Shown here: positions 1 to 12,297 of the stretch, piece after piece
Layout of the letters: each line of letters starts with the position of its first letter
How positions within the stretch are numbered: position 1 is the stretch's first letter
Assembly: GCA_020698575.1 (NCBI GenBank)
Contig: CM036240.1
Span: 15,797,711 to 15,861,710 of the forward strand
Source of the DNA: Bostrychus sinensis
Taxonomy: Eukaryota; Chordata; Actinopteri; Gobiiformes; Eleotridae
Length of the DNA: 64,000 nt
Reading direction: 5' to 3'
The notes under the pieces: generated by a model
What the model was told of the DNA's origin: nothing
Databases searched by the model: none
What the model saw: the letters and a program-made list of their open reading frames with translations, nothing else
Program-made: the position numbers and the translations under genes

Positions 1-276
1 TTTTAAAAAGGAGTTTCCACATTGGCTTGTGAGCAAAAAAAGTTAATATCAAGCCCTTCAGACAATCATTCGTGCTCGCATTCATTCACTAGTGGCAATT
101 TTAGATTAATAATTTCACCAAACACATGCATGTCTTCTGACGTCTGAAGTCTGAGTACTGCGAGAGAACCCACAACCTCCTCTCAAAAAGATCACTGTTG
201 CTGGCTTGAGAATCAAACCTTCAACCTTCTCAGTGGGAGGAAGGAGCACAAACCACTCTGCTACAGTGCATCCCCT
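1..276 (-). mobile_element. Degraded tRNA-headed SINE, partial
   Basis: On the minus strand a head with a degraded tRNA-like promoter (AGAGTGGTTTGTGCTCC, then GGTTTGATTCTC near box B) runs into the teleost SINE body: 'gagaacccacaacctcc', 'acatgcatgtctt', 'cattcactagtggcaattt' on the plus strand. The same body occurs near 34800-35070, 36570-36860 and 58165-58437. The copy is diverged and cut by the window edge. Confidence 0.7.
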
Positions 277-852
277 AAGTCAATATCACAGATATTCACT
301 CAGATATTACAGTATATATATTTGTATATAATATTTCCATGTTCTGAAATGATAACCTGTATATTGTATGTGCACACAGTATATTGTGTTGTGTTGCCTT
401 TGGGCGCTGCATCTCGATGATGAATTACGCCAGGCCACATTCAAACACACATTCACACCAAATTTCTGCCTAACGTACCATTGCTGGTGTTCCATTAACC
501 ATGCCTGGGCCTGGTTCATGTTGAAGGCAGTTTGTCAAATGGCCTTGTCAGGACACACATGCAATAGTGTTGATCAATTTGGCTTTAAATTTCCACTTTA
601 TGAATGAAATAAATAAAAGAAAAACAAAATGGTGGTGAAAAATACAAAGGGAATCCATCTCATAAAATATGCCCAGGAGCTTCTATTTGAGCGGTGTGTG
701 GACAGCAGCATCAGTCACAAGAAGCACTGCCTCAGCTTCCATACAAGTGAGCTCTGAAGTTCTTTTTTTAACGTGGCTTTCAAATGAACTCGATAAATAA
801 GCAAAAGGTTAGCTGTTCAGGTGTAGAATTGTGAATGACTTTATAAACCAAA

Positions 853-1326
853 TGGGCATAACATTATGACCACCTGCCCAGTATTGGTAGTCTTAATATT
901 TTGTGTTATGGCCACCTGCCCCATACACAGCAAACTGTGATGCACTGTATTCTGACACCTTTCTATCATCACCAGCATAAACTTTGAGCAGTAGCTTGTC
1001 TGTTGGATTAAACCACACAACCAGCTTTGCTCTCCACATGCATCACCTGTTCTTCCATTATGACAGATACTGACCACTACAGACAGAGAACACGCCACAA
1101 GAGCTGCAGAGCTTGGGAGATGCTCTGATTCAGTCATCCAGCCATTACAATTTGGCCCTTGTCAAATTGGCTTGAATCCTTACCCTTGTCAATTTGTCCT
1201 TGCTTCTAAAACATCAACTTTGAGGACAAAATGTTCACTGTTACTGCCTAATATATCCCACCCACTAACAGCCATAATGAAGAAATAATCTGTTTCTCAT
1301 TTCACTGGTCATAATGTTATGCCTGA
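853..1326. mobile_element. Inverted-repeat element with CATAACATTATGACC termini
   Basis: The left end carries GGCATAACATTATGACCA at about 855-872 and the right end (1308-1325) carries its reverse complement, TGGTCATAATGTTATGCC. A partial internal repeat of the left end (tatggccacctgcc) lies near 907-920. The interior matches a widespread teleost repeat that I recognise by sequence but cannot name with certainty. It is about 470 bp and non-coding. The host-duplicated target is unclear. Confidence 0.75.
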
Positions 1327-2005
1327 CCAGTTTTAAATTTGTCTAAAACTTTTGCACACTTTATAGAGATGTGGCTTTACCCAGAATCCCCAGCTCTAGC
1401 CTGATTCTTATGCAATAAACAGGCATATAGGGTGGGCTCTAAAAGTTATGCTGGTGAGATTTTATTATGTAAGTAATTAAGTGTTCCCAATAAAAGTCTG
1501 CACTTAATGTTGTCTTAATTAGAGAGTATAAAATGTCTGCCTGCACCTGTGCTTTGTCTGGCTCGTTGGCTGGCGCTGTGCTGACACTAGAAAATGCAGT
1601 TCAGTATTTAATTTGAATGTGTTTAGCTTTGCCGTCTGAATCCACCGGTAACATTTGCATTGTCATAACAGTGTAGGATTTTTTCAGTTGTTGTTTACTT
1701 CTTGGTCTATCTAGTTAACAACACTATGGCTTACCTTTTTATTACTTTAGTTTTGTGGTAAGGCAGAGTGGCTATGGCAAGGAGCACTACCCACAAGTTC
1801 TCACGACTGCAAGCCATTTTAAAGTGGTTAAAATGTGTATAATGTCATTGGAAATGACTGAGCCTGCATATTCTAATAATCCTGAAGCTATTTTACATAG
1901 TTCTACTTTAAAATAAGTGATGTAAAATGTACCTAAAATAGACAATACACATTCAAGTGATAATATCAAAGCTTATAGCTGTTGTGATAGAAGTATGAGA
2001 CTTTC

Positions 2006-2280
2006 TTTGGGACAGTTCACGTTAGATGATTTGGAGATAAAGTCAGAAAGAGCAGATTGAGATTGAGATGGTTTGGCCTTGTACAGAGGAGGAAGAGTGA
2101 ATATATTGATAAAAGGAAGCTGGGGCTGGGGCTATATGAGGCCTAGAGGAAGACCACAAGGAGATTTACGGATGTAGTGAAAGAAGACATTAAGTTAATT
2201 GGTGTGAGAGAAGAGGATGCCGAGACAAAAGGTTAGGTAGAGGCAGATGATTCACTGAAAGGGGACAGCATAGTTTATGG
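2006..2280 (+). mobile_element. LINE reverse-transcriptase C-terminal fragment (RTE-like?)
   Basis: The frame beginning near 2050 reads LRWFGLVQRRKSEYID, and later DNA (cctagaggaagaccacaagg, gatttacggatgtagtgaaag, gtgagagaagaggatgccgag) matches the end of ORF2 of a common teleost LINE. It is interrupted by stops and small gaps. A second copy of the same segment is split by the hAT element at 55632-56656. The RTE assignment is a family-level guess. Confidence 0.65.
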
Positions 2281-2439
2281 AATTATTCTGTACACAAAAC
2301 AAATCATGAAGAGGATACATGTTATTGGGCTCTAGGGACAGAGTGTGCCTTGCAGAGTCATTGGGATCACTGGGAGTCACTGGGATCTTTTACTTTCAGG
2401 GCTATGAAAGTGAAAACTTTCTTAATGCATCTCCAAAAT

Positions 2440-2757
2440 GCAGTACTGAAAAGTACTAATAAATTTACTACTACTATAATTTACTTTACTAATACTTTTA
2501 CTTATTTTTCTTAAGTACATTTTTGAAGAATGTGCTCTATACATTTTCCATAACATACTTTTACTTTAAGTTGATTAAAGCAGGTAGTACGAGTGCTAGT
2601 AGAGGTAATAGTAGTATTTGTTGCAGAAGCACTAGTAGCAATTGTAGTAGTATTAGCAACAACAAAAAATGTGTGGGGTAACTTTCCTACTTTATCTGGT
2701 AATTATTTTGCAGTAACAGTACTTTGACTTCAGTACTTACTCCATCTCTGCCCAAAT
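2440..2757 (-). mobile_element. ACT-family MITE copy
   Basis: Read on the minus strand it starts near the 'gaagtactg' end, has 'ctcaagtaaaagt'-like motifs, and an internal diverged (ACT)n tract (plus strand: gtagtagtattagcaac). It belongs to the family described in the findings. Confidence 0.65.
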
Positions 2758-3267
2758 GATACAAAGCTCTATTGATGAAAATACGTCAGACAATTTTTTT
2801 TTTCCATTTATTTTCCCCTTTGACACATTTCCACTCAAACATTTCTCTGTATTTAAACCCAATAACTCAAAGGTGGTGCGTTGGGAGCAGCAGAGGGGTG
2901 AAAGATGAATGGTGGCGTGCACATGTGGATGGAGATGGAGAGATAGAAGTGCGAGGAGGAGATGGGCAGGCTGCAGGCTTATCGTGGCAGCTCTGTGACA
3001 TGTTGTTAACAGGTTCTGGTCAAACAGTTCATTCCTCATTATCTTAATGAGATCGCGACCACAGAACAAACAGGATGAGACACGCCGGGGCAGGGAGGCA
3101 AAGATGGAGTGGTCCGTGCGCCCGGGTGATGGAAGGAGAGGAACTGATGCTGAGTACTGGTGCAATCAAACTCAAAGAACAAGGATCAGGACAGAGGGAT
3201 ATTAATGGAGCAGAGAAAAATGTAGGTGAGGAGGGGTGGTTGGACACGCTTTGTTCTGGGTTTTTGG

Positions 3268-3660
3268 CAGAGCTGGAAGAAGTACTCAAACTCAAACTGT
3301 ACTAAAGCAAAAGAACTATAACTTCAAAATAATATATTTCAAGTAGAAGTAAAAAGTTAACTTCAGTAACTCTGTGTCTCTTTACACATTCCCAGCAAAA
3401 CCTACAACTACTAATAAAGCAAGCATCACTAACCCTATTACTATTACTACTACTGCTGTTGCTACTACTACTAATGCTACTACTATTGCTACTACAACTA
3501 CTACTACCACTACTACTACTAGTGCTACTGTATTGAACCAGCAAATGTCTGAATGCAAAGTCAACTTGCTACCCATTTTGCCACCAGTGTAAAAAACAAA
3601 AAAAACAAAAAACAACACTTTTACTGATGTTGAGACTTTTAGGCCCAGTATATGAGCCAC
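3268..3660 (+). mobile_element. ACT-family MITE copy with long internal ACT tract
   Basis: It opens with 'gctggaagaagtactcaaa' and has a triplet tract at about 3403-3530, mostly act/att. That tract produces long spurious Thr-rich (plus) and Ser- or Val-rich (minus) ORFs. The 3' part ends in 'gagccacagctctacaactgagcc', a different repeat tail. Confidence 0.65.
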
Positions 3661-4430
3661 AGCTCTACAACTGAGCCATGTGAAATTATGGTGGTTATTT
3701 AATATTATTATTATTATTGTAATATTCTAATTCTTTGGGATACAATATTTTTGTTTGCATTGTAACTCACCATCATTGCAAGTAAAATAATTAAATGCTT
3801 AACAGTTTTACTCTGTGTGTACTGAATCTGTATATTGTGATTTATTGACGTGACCCTTGTTTTGTATAGTTTTGATTAGTCATTGCTAGAAACTTGATCA
3901 ATCAGTAACCCTGTTGTACACCTTAGTAGATCTGTTTAGGTTTTGTGTGGAGTTTTTGACCCATATCCATTGATCTATGCAGAATAAAACATGTTTTAAG
4001 TAAAAATTCTCACTGACACAACTGTAATGATAGAAAACAGAGAAGGACAAACATAGGTCTCCTGAGAGGGCAGGAACTAAATTAGTCCCTGTTAAGATGA
4101 CCACAGAGATGGGGGGCAAAACATGGACTTATGCCCTGCTGATAAAGTATTTCATGGTCACAGTGTTTCCAGCTTGCCCTTAGAGTGTGTGGGAGGCTCA
4201 GCATGAGACTTAATGTAGGACTGCTCTGAATCTACCAGCAAGACTGAATCAATGTATTTTCACTGGGTTTTAAACAGACCCCTTTTTATGGCCACATGGT
4301 TTGTACTACTACTACTACTTCTATAGAGATATCTATAGGCCACAGAGGCATGCAATATTATTTAAAGACTTTATGAAGGAGCCCTTTTACAAATACACTT
4401 TAACTTGATTTGAATGTTTGTCCCATGAAG

Positions 4431-4903
4431 CAGTTTCCCAACCTGGGGCACAGGGACCCCTAGGGGTATGTGAGCACATTGCAGCGGATACATGGAGTTA
4501 TATGATCATTTATAGTGCCTTTATATGTTTGGCTTTCAAAGACTAAAATAAACCTAAATTAGGACTAACCCAGGACAATAGAGAGGGATGGAACACTAAA
4601 GAAGGACAAAACAGGGACTAAAGTAAGACTAAACCAGGACTAAGCCAGGTCTAAACCGTGTCAAACAGGAGTAAACTAAGACCAAACCAGGACTAAACCA
4701 TGCCTAAAACCAGAACTAAACTTAGACTAAACCAGGACTAAGCTGGGTCCCATGACTAAACCAGCAACAAACCAGGTCTAAATCAGAACTAAACCAGGTC
4801 AAACCAGGACTAAACTAAGACTAAACCAGGACTAAGCCAGGTTCAAACCAGGACTAAGGCAGGTCCTGGGGGTACACAAAACCAAAAAGGTTGGGAACCA
4901 CTG
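4431..4903 (+). mobile_element. hAT-like MITE containing a 12-bp minisatellite (copy A)
   Basis: The termini are inverted: CAGTTTCCCAACCTGGGG at the left and AGGTTGGGAACCACTG at the right. They are flanked by near-perfect 8-bp target duplications, CCATGAAG (4423-4430) and CCATAAAG (4904-4911), as expected for hAT superfamily insertions. The interior from about 4560 is a degenerate tandem array with unit near 'actaaaccagga'. It has no transposase. It lies 50 bp from erbb4 exon 5. Confidence 0.85.
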
Positions 4904-4953
4904 CCATAAAGCACAAGGCAGCACAACAGGAGAGTAAAAGTAAAAGTACTTAC

Positions 4954-5019
4954 AACTTTGGCACTGGTCCTCCCTCGGTCCCCAGCAGCGACCATTGCAA
5001 GTACGATGGCACTTCTGAC
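4954..5019 (-). CDS. erbb4: erbb4 coding exon 5 (start of first furin-like Cys-rich domain)
   Basis: This exon is too short to stand out as an ORF; the long open frame across it is a different frame. In the frame set by exon 4 (T|GT = Cys) the minus strand reads QKCHRTCNGRCWGPREDQ followed by CQS and one base. That is the CxxCHxxCxGRCWGP start of ErbB extracellular domain II (furin-like, disulfide-rich). Length is 66 bp, as in mammalian ERBB4 exon 5. The acceptor is tctttgcag and the donor AGTT|gtaagt. Cysteine spacing matches the family and no stop is present. A hAT-like MITE lies only 50 bp past the donor. I infer it belongs to the same transcript as the exons at 13228-13359 and 36312-36498 because strand, order and phase all agree. 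Confidence 0.94.
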
Positions 5020-6584
5020 CTGCAAAGACACATAATAAAAAAGATTATTGTAATTATTGTCTAAGCAACAACCAACGCACAAGTAGAAACTTCTGAACTG
5101 ATGCACTTTGTACCTGTTCTACACAGAGTCAATGGGAACCTATACTTTTGCATTGAAAATTCTCAATATACAGTTTCAGAGGCCTGTAAAAAAATATGCA
5201 TAATTACAGGCTGGCATGCTAGGTCACACACACCAAACATATTCACAATCTGACTCAGGTATTAAACTCCTACAGAGAACTGAACACTACATATAAAACA
5301 ATACATGACCCTTTACATGACTTTAATATGGGACCTGCAGACGCTGTGTGTGCAACAATTGTTGCTGATCATGTTTCCACTCATCCTGTGCCCAAAGCAA
5401 ACAAAGTAGATGAATTATTACTACATATCTGAATCATCCTCCTAGCTTCATGTTTACAAACTTTAATAAGCTTTTGTTTTAGATTTAGGCAGAGGCTGAG
5501 TTCCTCTCCAGGTGTACCTTTTGAACATACACCTGTGCTCATGTGACCTTTGACCTCAGACATGTGAAACTCACCAGACTTCTTCAGAACTCCCCAGCTG
5601 TGCTCTATGTACTAATAATAATGTATTATATCATTTTATAACAGGAGTAGAGGTTTAAAAGTGAGAGTTTTTTTTTTTTTTCAGCAACAATTGTTCCTGA
5701 TGGGATTAAACGGGTTAAGAGTTGTTCCTGAGACAGAGTGAGTTATTAGAGGTGCATTAGAGGAACATGGTAATTATGGTAATTGTGAGTATATACAATA
5801 AAAGTGTGTAAAATATGCAGGTACTTCAGCAGATGAGTGGGTAGATAATTATATAATGGCATGTTTACTAATTCATATTATTTAAATACTGGTCAATGTA
5901 AAGGTAACATCCATCAGTATATGATAATATTTTTGCCAACACTGGTTTGTTTGCTTGGCTGGACTTTGATGAAATCTTTAGGAAAGCTCAGTGGGTCAAG
6001 AAAAAAGGTTTTAGGTGTCAGTGATTTTTTTTTTCCATCTTTGCCATTGCAAGACAGGGCCATTCATGTCTGTAAACTTTAGTTCAATCTGTTACAGCTA
6101 CAGTATAGATTCTTTACCATTTTACAGGGAGGAACTGTAATATATACACATTAAGCAGCTAAAAGTAGATTTCTATTGGAAAAAAATGTATATTGTAGAT
6201 GATAATGTTGTTGTATTAAGATTGTTTGTATATTATAAAAAAAAATAAGTTTGGTATTTGGATCTGTATTTGGTATAAATCTGAATTGGAGTATGTTTTT
6301 GAAAATTAAAATCTGGTAACTTTAGAATAACACACACATTAGTAACCAGTTAACTGATTATCTACAAAGCATTACTTCATCATTAATAAACACCACTGAG
6401 GTATTATTATTAAATTCTATACTAAGGTCAGGCAAAATTATAAAATCAGTGAATACAATACAATATAATATAAATGATGTATTTATTATTTATTCCCTGA
6501 AATGTTATTGATGATTTATTACTGCTAAATAGTGACAAGGTTCACATTTGCCTGTGACAAAGCTTTACATTTAATACAGAGTTA

Positions 6585-6585
<1 letters not shown>

Positions 6586-6642
<57 letters not shown>
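6586..6642. repeat. (ATA)n microsatellite, ~19 units
   Basis: About 57 bp of uninterrupted ATA/AAT triplets. It forms the 3' tail of the LINE fragment that follows on the minus strand and creates long spurious Ile- or Tyr-rich ORFs. Confidence 0.95.
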
Positions 6643-6644
<2 letters not shown>

Positions 6645-6910
6645 TCTTTAGTTCTATAGTACTTTTCTGAAGAAGTTTCAAAGTGCTTTCCAGTGCAAAA
6701 ATACATAAAACAAAGAGCCATGAACATACAAAATAATACAAGCCAATAAAAGACAAAAAGCAAACACATATTACAACTGTGATTAAAACAGTAATAAAAT
6801 ATCAATGCTTTTCTAAAAATAAATGTTTTAAAATGTTTACTAAAAGTGCAGACACATTTGATCTGCCTGAGGTTATGGGGCAGCGAGTTCCAAATGGAGG
6901 GAGCCTGTAA
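6643..6910 (-). mobile_element. LINE 3' end (L2/CR1-like), degraded
   Basis: The minus strand reads APSIWNSLPHNLRQIK followed by FSKHFKTFIFRKAL. This is the conserved 'WNSLP..(L/I)R....F...LK..LF' end of the reverse transcriptase ORF in L2/CR1-type LINEs. After it comes the typical 3' UTR (aaagcactttgaaacttcttc) and an ATT microsatellite. Only the last ~35 codons and the UTR remain. Confidence 0.75.
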
Positions 6911-7374
6911 CAATTAGTCATGGCTAGAGTTGTTTTCTTCACCTATAGTCTTTGGATTTTTAATATAAAAACCAAATATACTTTATAAGATGTACTGATT
7001 ATGCAACAGAGCTGGTGAATCACCATCTCATCTCATCTCTGACTGGTACGTGCTGTATTTGTGGCATAAAACCCTAAATAATCTCGCCACTAACCATTCT
7101 ATATATTATAGAATAAGATTATACTTTCATCAGTCCTGTCTATGTGAGCACAGTGTGAGTCCAGCTTGGAGCAGGTTGGGATAAAAGCAGTAAAGTAGCA
7201 AATCGTACCCTCCAAGCTTTAGCCTTTGCCTTTTTTTTTATTTTGAGGACTTAATTGACTGTCTAGTAATTGACTGCGGGGGAAGTGAGCTGGATAAGTG
7301 CAGAAGTGCTGTCCTCTGTCCATCAGGCTCTCCAGACGAAAGAGCTATTAGTGTTGAAACTCACTTGATTCCAC

Positions 7375-7545
7375 AACAAAAGCCTTCCCATGCCCCGATT
7401 CAGAATAAGTTGGGACACTGTGTAAAATGTAAATAAAAACAGAATGTAACCATCTGCAAATTTCATATACCTATATTTTATTAGTTGAAAATACAAAAAA
7501 ACAGCCACTAATTTGGTTAATTGGCAATATTTCAGTGAAGCCGTC
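7375..7545 (-). repeat. Dispersed teleost repeat R4 (fragment)
   Basis: It contains 'gattcagaataagttgggac' and 'actgtgtaaaatgtaaataa', the reverse complement of the block at 47630-47865 ('gtgtcccaactttttcagaa'). It is non-coding. Confidence 0.65.
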
Positions 7546-8384
7546 TGCATATAAAAGGAGCATTTTAGAAAGGAGTCTGTATTATTGGATGTATGAGATG
7601 CTCATAATCTTCAGATTCTCAAGCGACATTAAATTGCATTTAAAACATAAATTACATTGTCCTAGATTTTACTAGATGGATCAGGAACACTTCCAGAAGT
7701 CATTGTCTGTAAACACATTTCTCATGAATGTTATAGCTCTACAAAGAAACCAAAGGAACATTATCCAGGAACACTGCTGTCTTCTCAGTCTATTTAGAGA
7801 TGGCACTAGAAATGTTTCTGAGCCATGCAGGGAATTTTATTTCAGAATCAGGTCGTAACAATCATGACCATTTCAATGCAAGTCCAGAAGATACAATAAG
7901 CTAAATGAAATGTAGAGCTTGGTTTTATGTAGGATTTATCTAGGATGTATCAAATATGTGGAAAACAGGTTTACCTAGGCAGAATAAATTTGAACTTTTT
8001 GCATGTGGTCAGTGGTGTAAGTAGTAATGAGGGGCCCCAGTGCAGGTGCTCAGAATGGGCCCTAAAAATGTTAATTGCATTCAGTAAGTCCTTTATGTCC
8101 ACATTTGATACTTATAGGTAATAAAATGTGCACTGTGCATTTCTTAAAGTCAACAAATACTTTCTTTAGAATAGTCAGTGCCACAAGTAAAACAAAAATT
8201 AAAGCATTAAGAATTATACCAATTTTGTGAAGGAATTATGTGGCTGGTGAGAATTAAAGTGCTACTGGAAATCTACCACCATTTGGCTGGTTGACTGCTG
8301 CTAATGTCAAGCCCTGCTAGTCATTTTACTGAAGTGTTGCCAATTAACAATCAGTTACAAAGTGCTTCCCCGGCTGTTTTGTAT

Positions 8385-8795
8385 TAGTAACATTACTTTT
8401 CCAGCCTTTTGTTGCTTTATTCCAATTTTCTGGAGACGTATCACTGCAAAAAGGAAAAGGGGGTTTCCTTTGCTAAACTTTTTTTTAAATATATATTTTT
8501 TGTACATTTTTAGCTTTAGTGAGAGGACAGAGTAACCTATAGTAGGAAATTGAGGAGAGAGAGGGGAGAGGTACCAGGCAAACTGTCGGAGTCCGGACCT
8601 GAACCCACTGTACAAAGGCAGGCTGCGCTCGCCCTGGATATATGCTGCAGCTCTACCACTGAGCCATAAGGCAGAGCATGTGCTTCTGTTTTTTAATGTG
8701 AATAAGATCTGTTTTTATGAGATTTGCAAACCACTTGGATTACTTTTTTCTTTAGCACAAGACCCAACATTTTTAGAATGGGATTGTACACCCCC
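8385..8795 (+). repeat. R4 repeat interrupted by a second repeat
   Basis: The R4 left part ('ccagccttttgttgctttat') ends near 8470, and the right part ('gtttttatgagatttgcaaa', then 'cccaacatttttagaatggg') resumes near 8690. The intervening ~210 bp (gaggagagagagggg, then 'cggacctgaacccactg' and 'gctctaccactgagcc') is a different, SINE-like repeat. This indicates a nested insertion. Confidence 0.6.
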
Positions 8796-10383
8796 TATTC
8801 CCTTTCTCTACTGACTATTATTTTTTATCTTCCACCGTTCACTAGTTCATCATTTCTATCTCTGTTACTGTCCGTCTTACCTTTTTCCACCTTGTCTATT
8901 CTATTTCAGTGAGTTGCACTCTAACTACCACTTTGGCCATTGTTGAGAGTGGGGTCAGGAACCTTGACAGAGTGAAAAGCTTGCGTACAAACAGGATAAT
9001 AATATAAATGTCAGTCGGTTATAAGTGCTTGTCCGACAGTGCACAACATACTTATATCTCTGTTCTCTCACTGAGCTCACTGAGTTGTGAAGTGAAGTCA
9101 CAGAGTTTTCATTTAGTGACCAAGGACTCCTCTGTCTCATCTTATAAATTCTGGGTGACCTGGGATAAACCTGCTCCACCTCGTTTTTCCGCTCATAATC
9201 TTTTACAGCTTTCTTAAAACATAAACTCAAGGTTAAAAGAGTTGCACTGATGTAGGACAAAAAGGCAGATTAACTTTAGATGGGAATAAATAGGGATTTT
9301 AAATAATGCTTTGTTTTTAAAGAGGACACAACAACAGTGGCATAAATCAGTCACGTATAACCAAAGAATCAAATTGAGATAATCTTCTCAATGCTGGATT
9401 ATAGATTAGAAGACCTCTTGAGCTTTTGGCAGTGCACAGTTCTTGCTCAGGAAACGGGATCAATTCGGGGGTGAAGGGACAGCAGAGAGCACAGGCGACT
9501 GAGAGAATACCAATGTTAGTGGACGATTAGCAGCAAAGGAAACTTCAGAAAGTGTCCCAAGATGACATTAGAGGAAGTGCTAAGGGTTATAATATACATT
9601 TAGTAATTTTAACACGCATTTGAATAATAAGGACAAGTTGTTCTACCTCCAGAGTAAAATAAGTGAATAATTATTTAGCACTATAGCAGACTTTGACACC
9701 CTTTTGTTTACATTATCATAATTAAAAACATGTATGTCAGAAAACAAAACAGAAAAAAAATAGCCAGCAGAAGAATAATCTTACATTGTTTAATAATATT
9801 GTCAAAAACATGCCCCGAGTTATAGGTATATTGTGCCAGATTTACAAACTGTAATTATTCTTCATAACATGAAATCCTCTTCAGTCTACACAGATGGCCT
9901 CTACAATAATTAAGTTTAATATTTCTGCAAAACAACTGCCCTCATTTCACAATTTCCGTGCTTTGTTTACATGGGAGGGGTGTTACAACTGTAAATGTCA
10001 GACAATCAGAGCAAACACAATGTGGAAAACACAATAGGACAGTGGAGTTCATTTAAAGGCCAGAACTAATCTGGATTTGACTTTTTGATTTGCAAAATAG
10101 AAGATGAGGTGCAGTGGGGCCATGTTTAACCTAATGCACACGCAATTTCTTTTAAAATATTTTTGCAGTTCATATTTTAATCTGTAGAATTAGTATAGTT
10201 TGAAAAATGTACTAAAATATATTTTTTAAATCTGCAGTAGCAAATTTGTACAAATAAACCTGATACACCTCATAAAATATATAAGCTGTACACTTGTGTT
10301 TAAAATATTAATTTTTTAGCAAAAAAAAAACAAAAAAACTTTTCAAACTTTTCCACTATTTAAAAATTCCTATTATACTAATA

Positions 10384-10745
10384 TGACTTTTTTTCTTTTT
10401 AGCTTTTAACCGTGCCTCAAAAACAAATGCTGAGCAGTATTTTGCTTCATTCACGCTTGTTTGAGTAATCCTTTAGAGAGGCCGTCTCTTTCATGGCTCT
10501 GCATAGACATGAGAAACCAGGAAGTACTCCTGTGTGTTCGAAAGCCCACACACCGTCACCAGATTCCTTCTGATCATTTCAATGCCTAATTTCCGCCACT
10601 ACAAAGCAGTAAGCTGTTAGCGTCATGTTGCTAATAGCCATGCTAAATAGCCGTTTTATGGTCTGTCTGTTCTTTACCATTGCCAGCAGGGGGCAACAGA
10701 CACCTAATCCGAGCATTCTCTACAGAGTCAAAGTAAAGGCCAAGA
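10384..10745 (-). mobile_element. TTAA-type MITE family copy, inverted
   Basis: Its blocks match 27555-28018 in reverse orientation, for example 'aatagccatgctaaatagcc' here and 'atttagcatggctattagca' there. The 'gaaaccaggaagtactcc' and 'gcagtattttgcttcattca' blocks are shared as well. It is diverged, and its ends are not clear. Confidence 0.65.
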
Positions 10746-11699
10746 TGCTCTTTTCACAATTTCTCAAACAGCTGGCATTTAACATCAAAATATAAGGAAG
10801 TCTTGTTCTACAACTACTTTACTATGTTTCCCACATCTGTGATGCTAATGTGCTGCAGTTAGCTTACCTTAGCTTGTAGCCTCATGCAGATAAAAATATA
10901 AACTTCCCTCTGAGGCAAACAGCTGCAATAATCCAGTCCCTTTTATTTATTACTGTGATCAGATGAGTTTAATTTAGCGGGTATGAGTATTATTCTCGGA
11001 TAAATACTTGAGTTAAACGTGAGTGAGTTTTGTTTAATGGAGTCCTATCTGTCCCCGGAGTTTTGTGACTAGCGCCGCCTGCTGTTGCAAATTGTTACTA
11101 CTTCGTGCACATGCGCAGAACTAACGCTCTGCTCGGTTGTGGGTCTGAATCACTCCGGAGAGTTGGCAGCTGCTTTTATTGGTGACAAGAGGAGGCATGA
11201 GGAGACGAGCAGTCGCCCTGCCTCTGTTGACAGCGAACTTTGAAAACTTGAATACTTATAGTTCATTTGCATAAAAATCATGAAAAACCTTGAATATGAA
11301 GCTGCATTGTTCTTCAAATACAGACCTTAATAACAACATGCAATAATACATTATGATATTATTAAATGAAACATGTGACCCTGAGCTTGAGAGTATATGC
11401 CCGTATGGATCTTACTCATAAAATGCATAATATCTTTGCATTGGGAAATCAAATAGAGATGCCGTGGGCTGGGTCGAGGGTGACACAGCCAGACTCCAGA
11501 GCTAGAGGCAAGGTCTTTTCCATAGGCTTCCTCTGTGCATTTGTTTTGCTTTGTAAGATATCTACAGACTCTGAGTGCTTGAGAATGTGTTAGTGAAGTG
11601 ATATTGTAAACTTTCAAACTGTTCACATTGAGTACCACCACATAAAGTATTTGCCTTTCCAATTTCTTCTTTAACTGAATAAAATGGCCCTTAATCACG

Positions 11700-12230
11700 T
11701 TTAACCCAAGTCTAAACCAAGAAATAAAATGGGGATTAACACAGAAAATTCACTACATAAAGACAAAACAGGGACTACACCAAGTCAAGACCGAATTTGG
11801 ATTAAACCAGGACCAAACCAATGGCTAAACCAAGACTAAACATTGGCTAACCCATGACTAAGCCATCGCTAAACCATGACTAAATCAAAGCTAAACAAGG
11901 ACTAAACCAAGACTAAACAGAGCACATCCAGGACAAAATCAGGACTAATCCAGAAGTAAACTAGGACTAAATCAGGCCCAATTCAAGACAAATGCAGAAT
12001 TAAACCAGAACTAAACTACATCTAAACTAGAACTAAACCAGAGCCAATCCAGGATTAAACCAGGCATAAAACAGGACTGAACCAGGATTAAACTAGGACA
12101 AATCCAGGACTAAACCAGGACTAATTCAGAGCTAAATTAGGACTAACCCAGAATGAATCCAGGATTAAACCAGGGCTCCACTTCAAATAAGTATCTAGAA
12201 AGAGCGCATACCACAGTTTGAGAACCACTG
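11700..12230 (+). mobile_element. Minisatellite-bearing MITE (copy B), right end intact
   Basis: About 490 bp are degenerate 12-bp units (actaaaccagga) with many variants. It ends in 'ccacagtttgagaaccactg', a hAT-like terminus shared with the copy at 46990-47280. No left terminus was found, so it is truncated or diverged at that end. Confidence 0.75.
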
Positions 12231-12274
12231 CTCTCTGGCAATGAGAGGAGACAGCCTTAAGAAAAAAAAACAAA

Positions 12275-12297
12275 AAAAACAACAACAACAGCAGCAG
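12275..12297. repeat. AAC/AGC-rich low-complexity tract
   Basis: Short A-rich run passing into AAC and AGC triplets. Confidence 0.6.

Larger units (their letters stand above)
1..4953 (-). other. erbb4: erbb4 intron 5 (partial)
   Basis: This is the 5' part of the intron after exon 5; the next exon, expected to continue the Cys-rich domain, was not seen here. It carries the repeats listed separately. Stretches 280-840, 1335-2000, 2760-3260 and 3665-4300 are AT-rich sequence in which I recognise nothing, apart from a short (ACT)n run near 4305-4320. Confidence 0.75.

Noticed and set aside
3302..3660. Thr-, Ser- and Val-rich ORFs (also 28030-28325)
   Set aside because: They are translations of ACT/AGT triplet tracts in MITE copies; long runs of one residue in several frames show low complexity, not a protein.
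1..4953. erbb4 exon 6
   Set aside because: No Cys-rich stretch with flanking splice sites was seen on the minus strand.
4843..5106. 87-residue ORF on the minus strand across exon 5
   Set aside because: It is open in the wrong frame; the frame set by exon 4 gives the ErbB Cys-rich sequence with splice sites on both sides.
6542..6913. 123-residue minus-strand ORF as a host gene
   Set aside because: Its start is a LINE reverse transcriptase C-terminus and its Tyr run is the ATA microsatellite.
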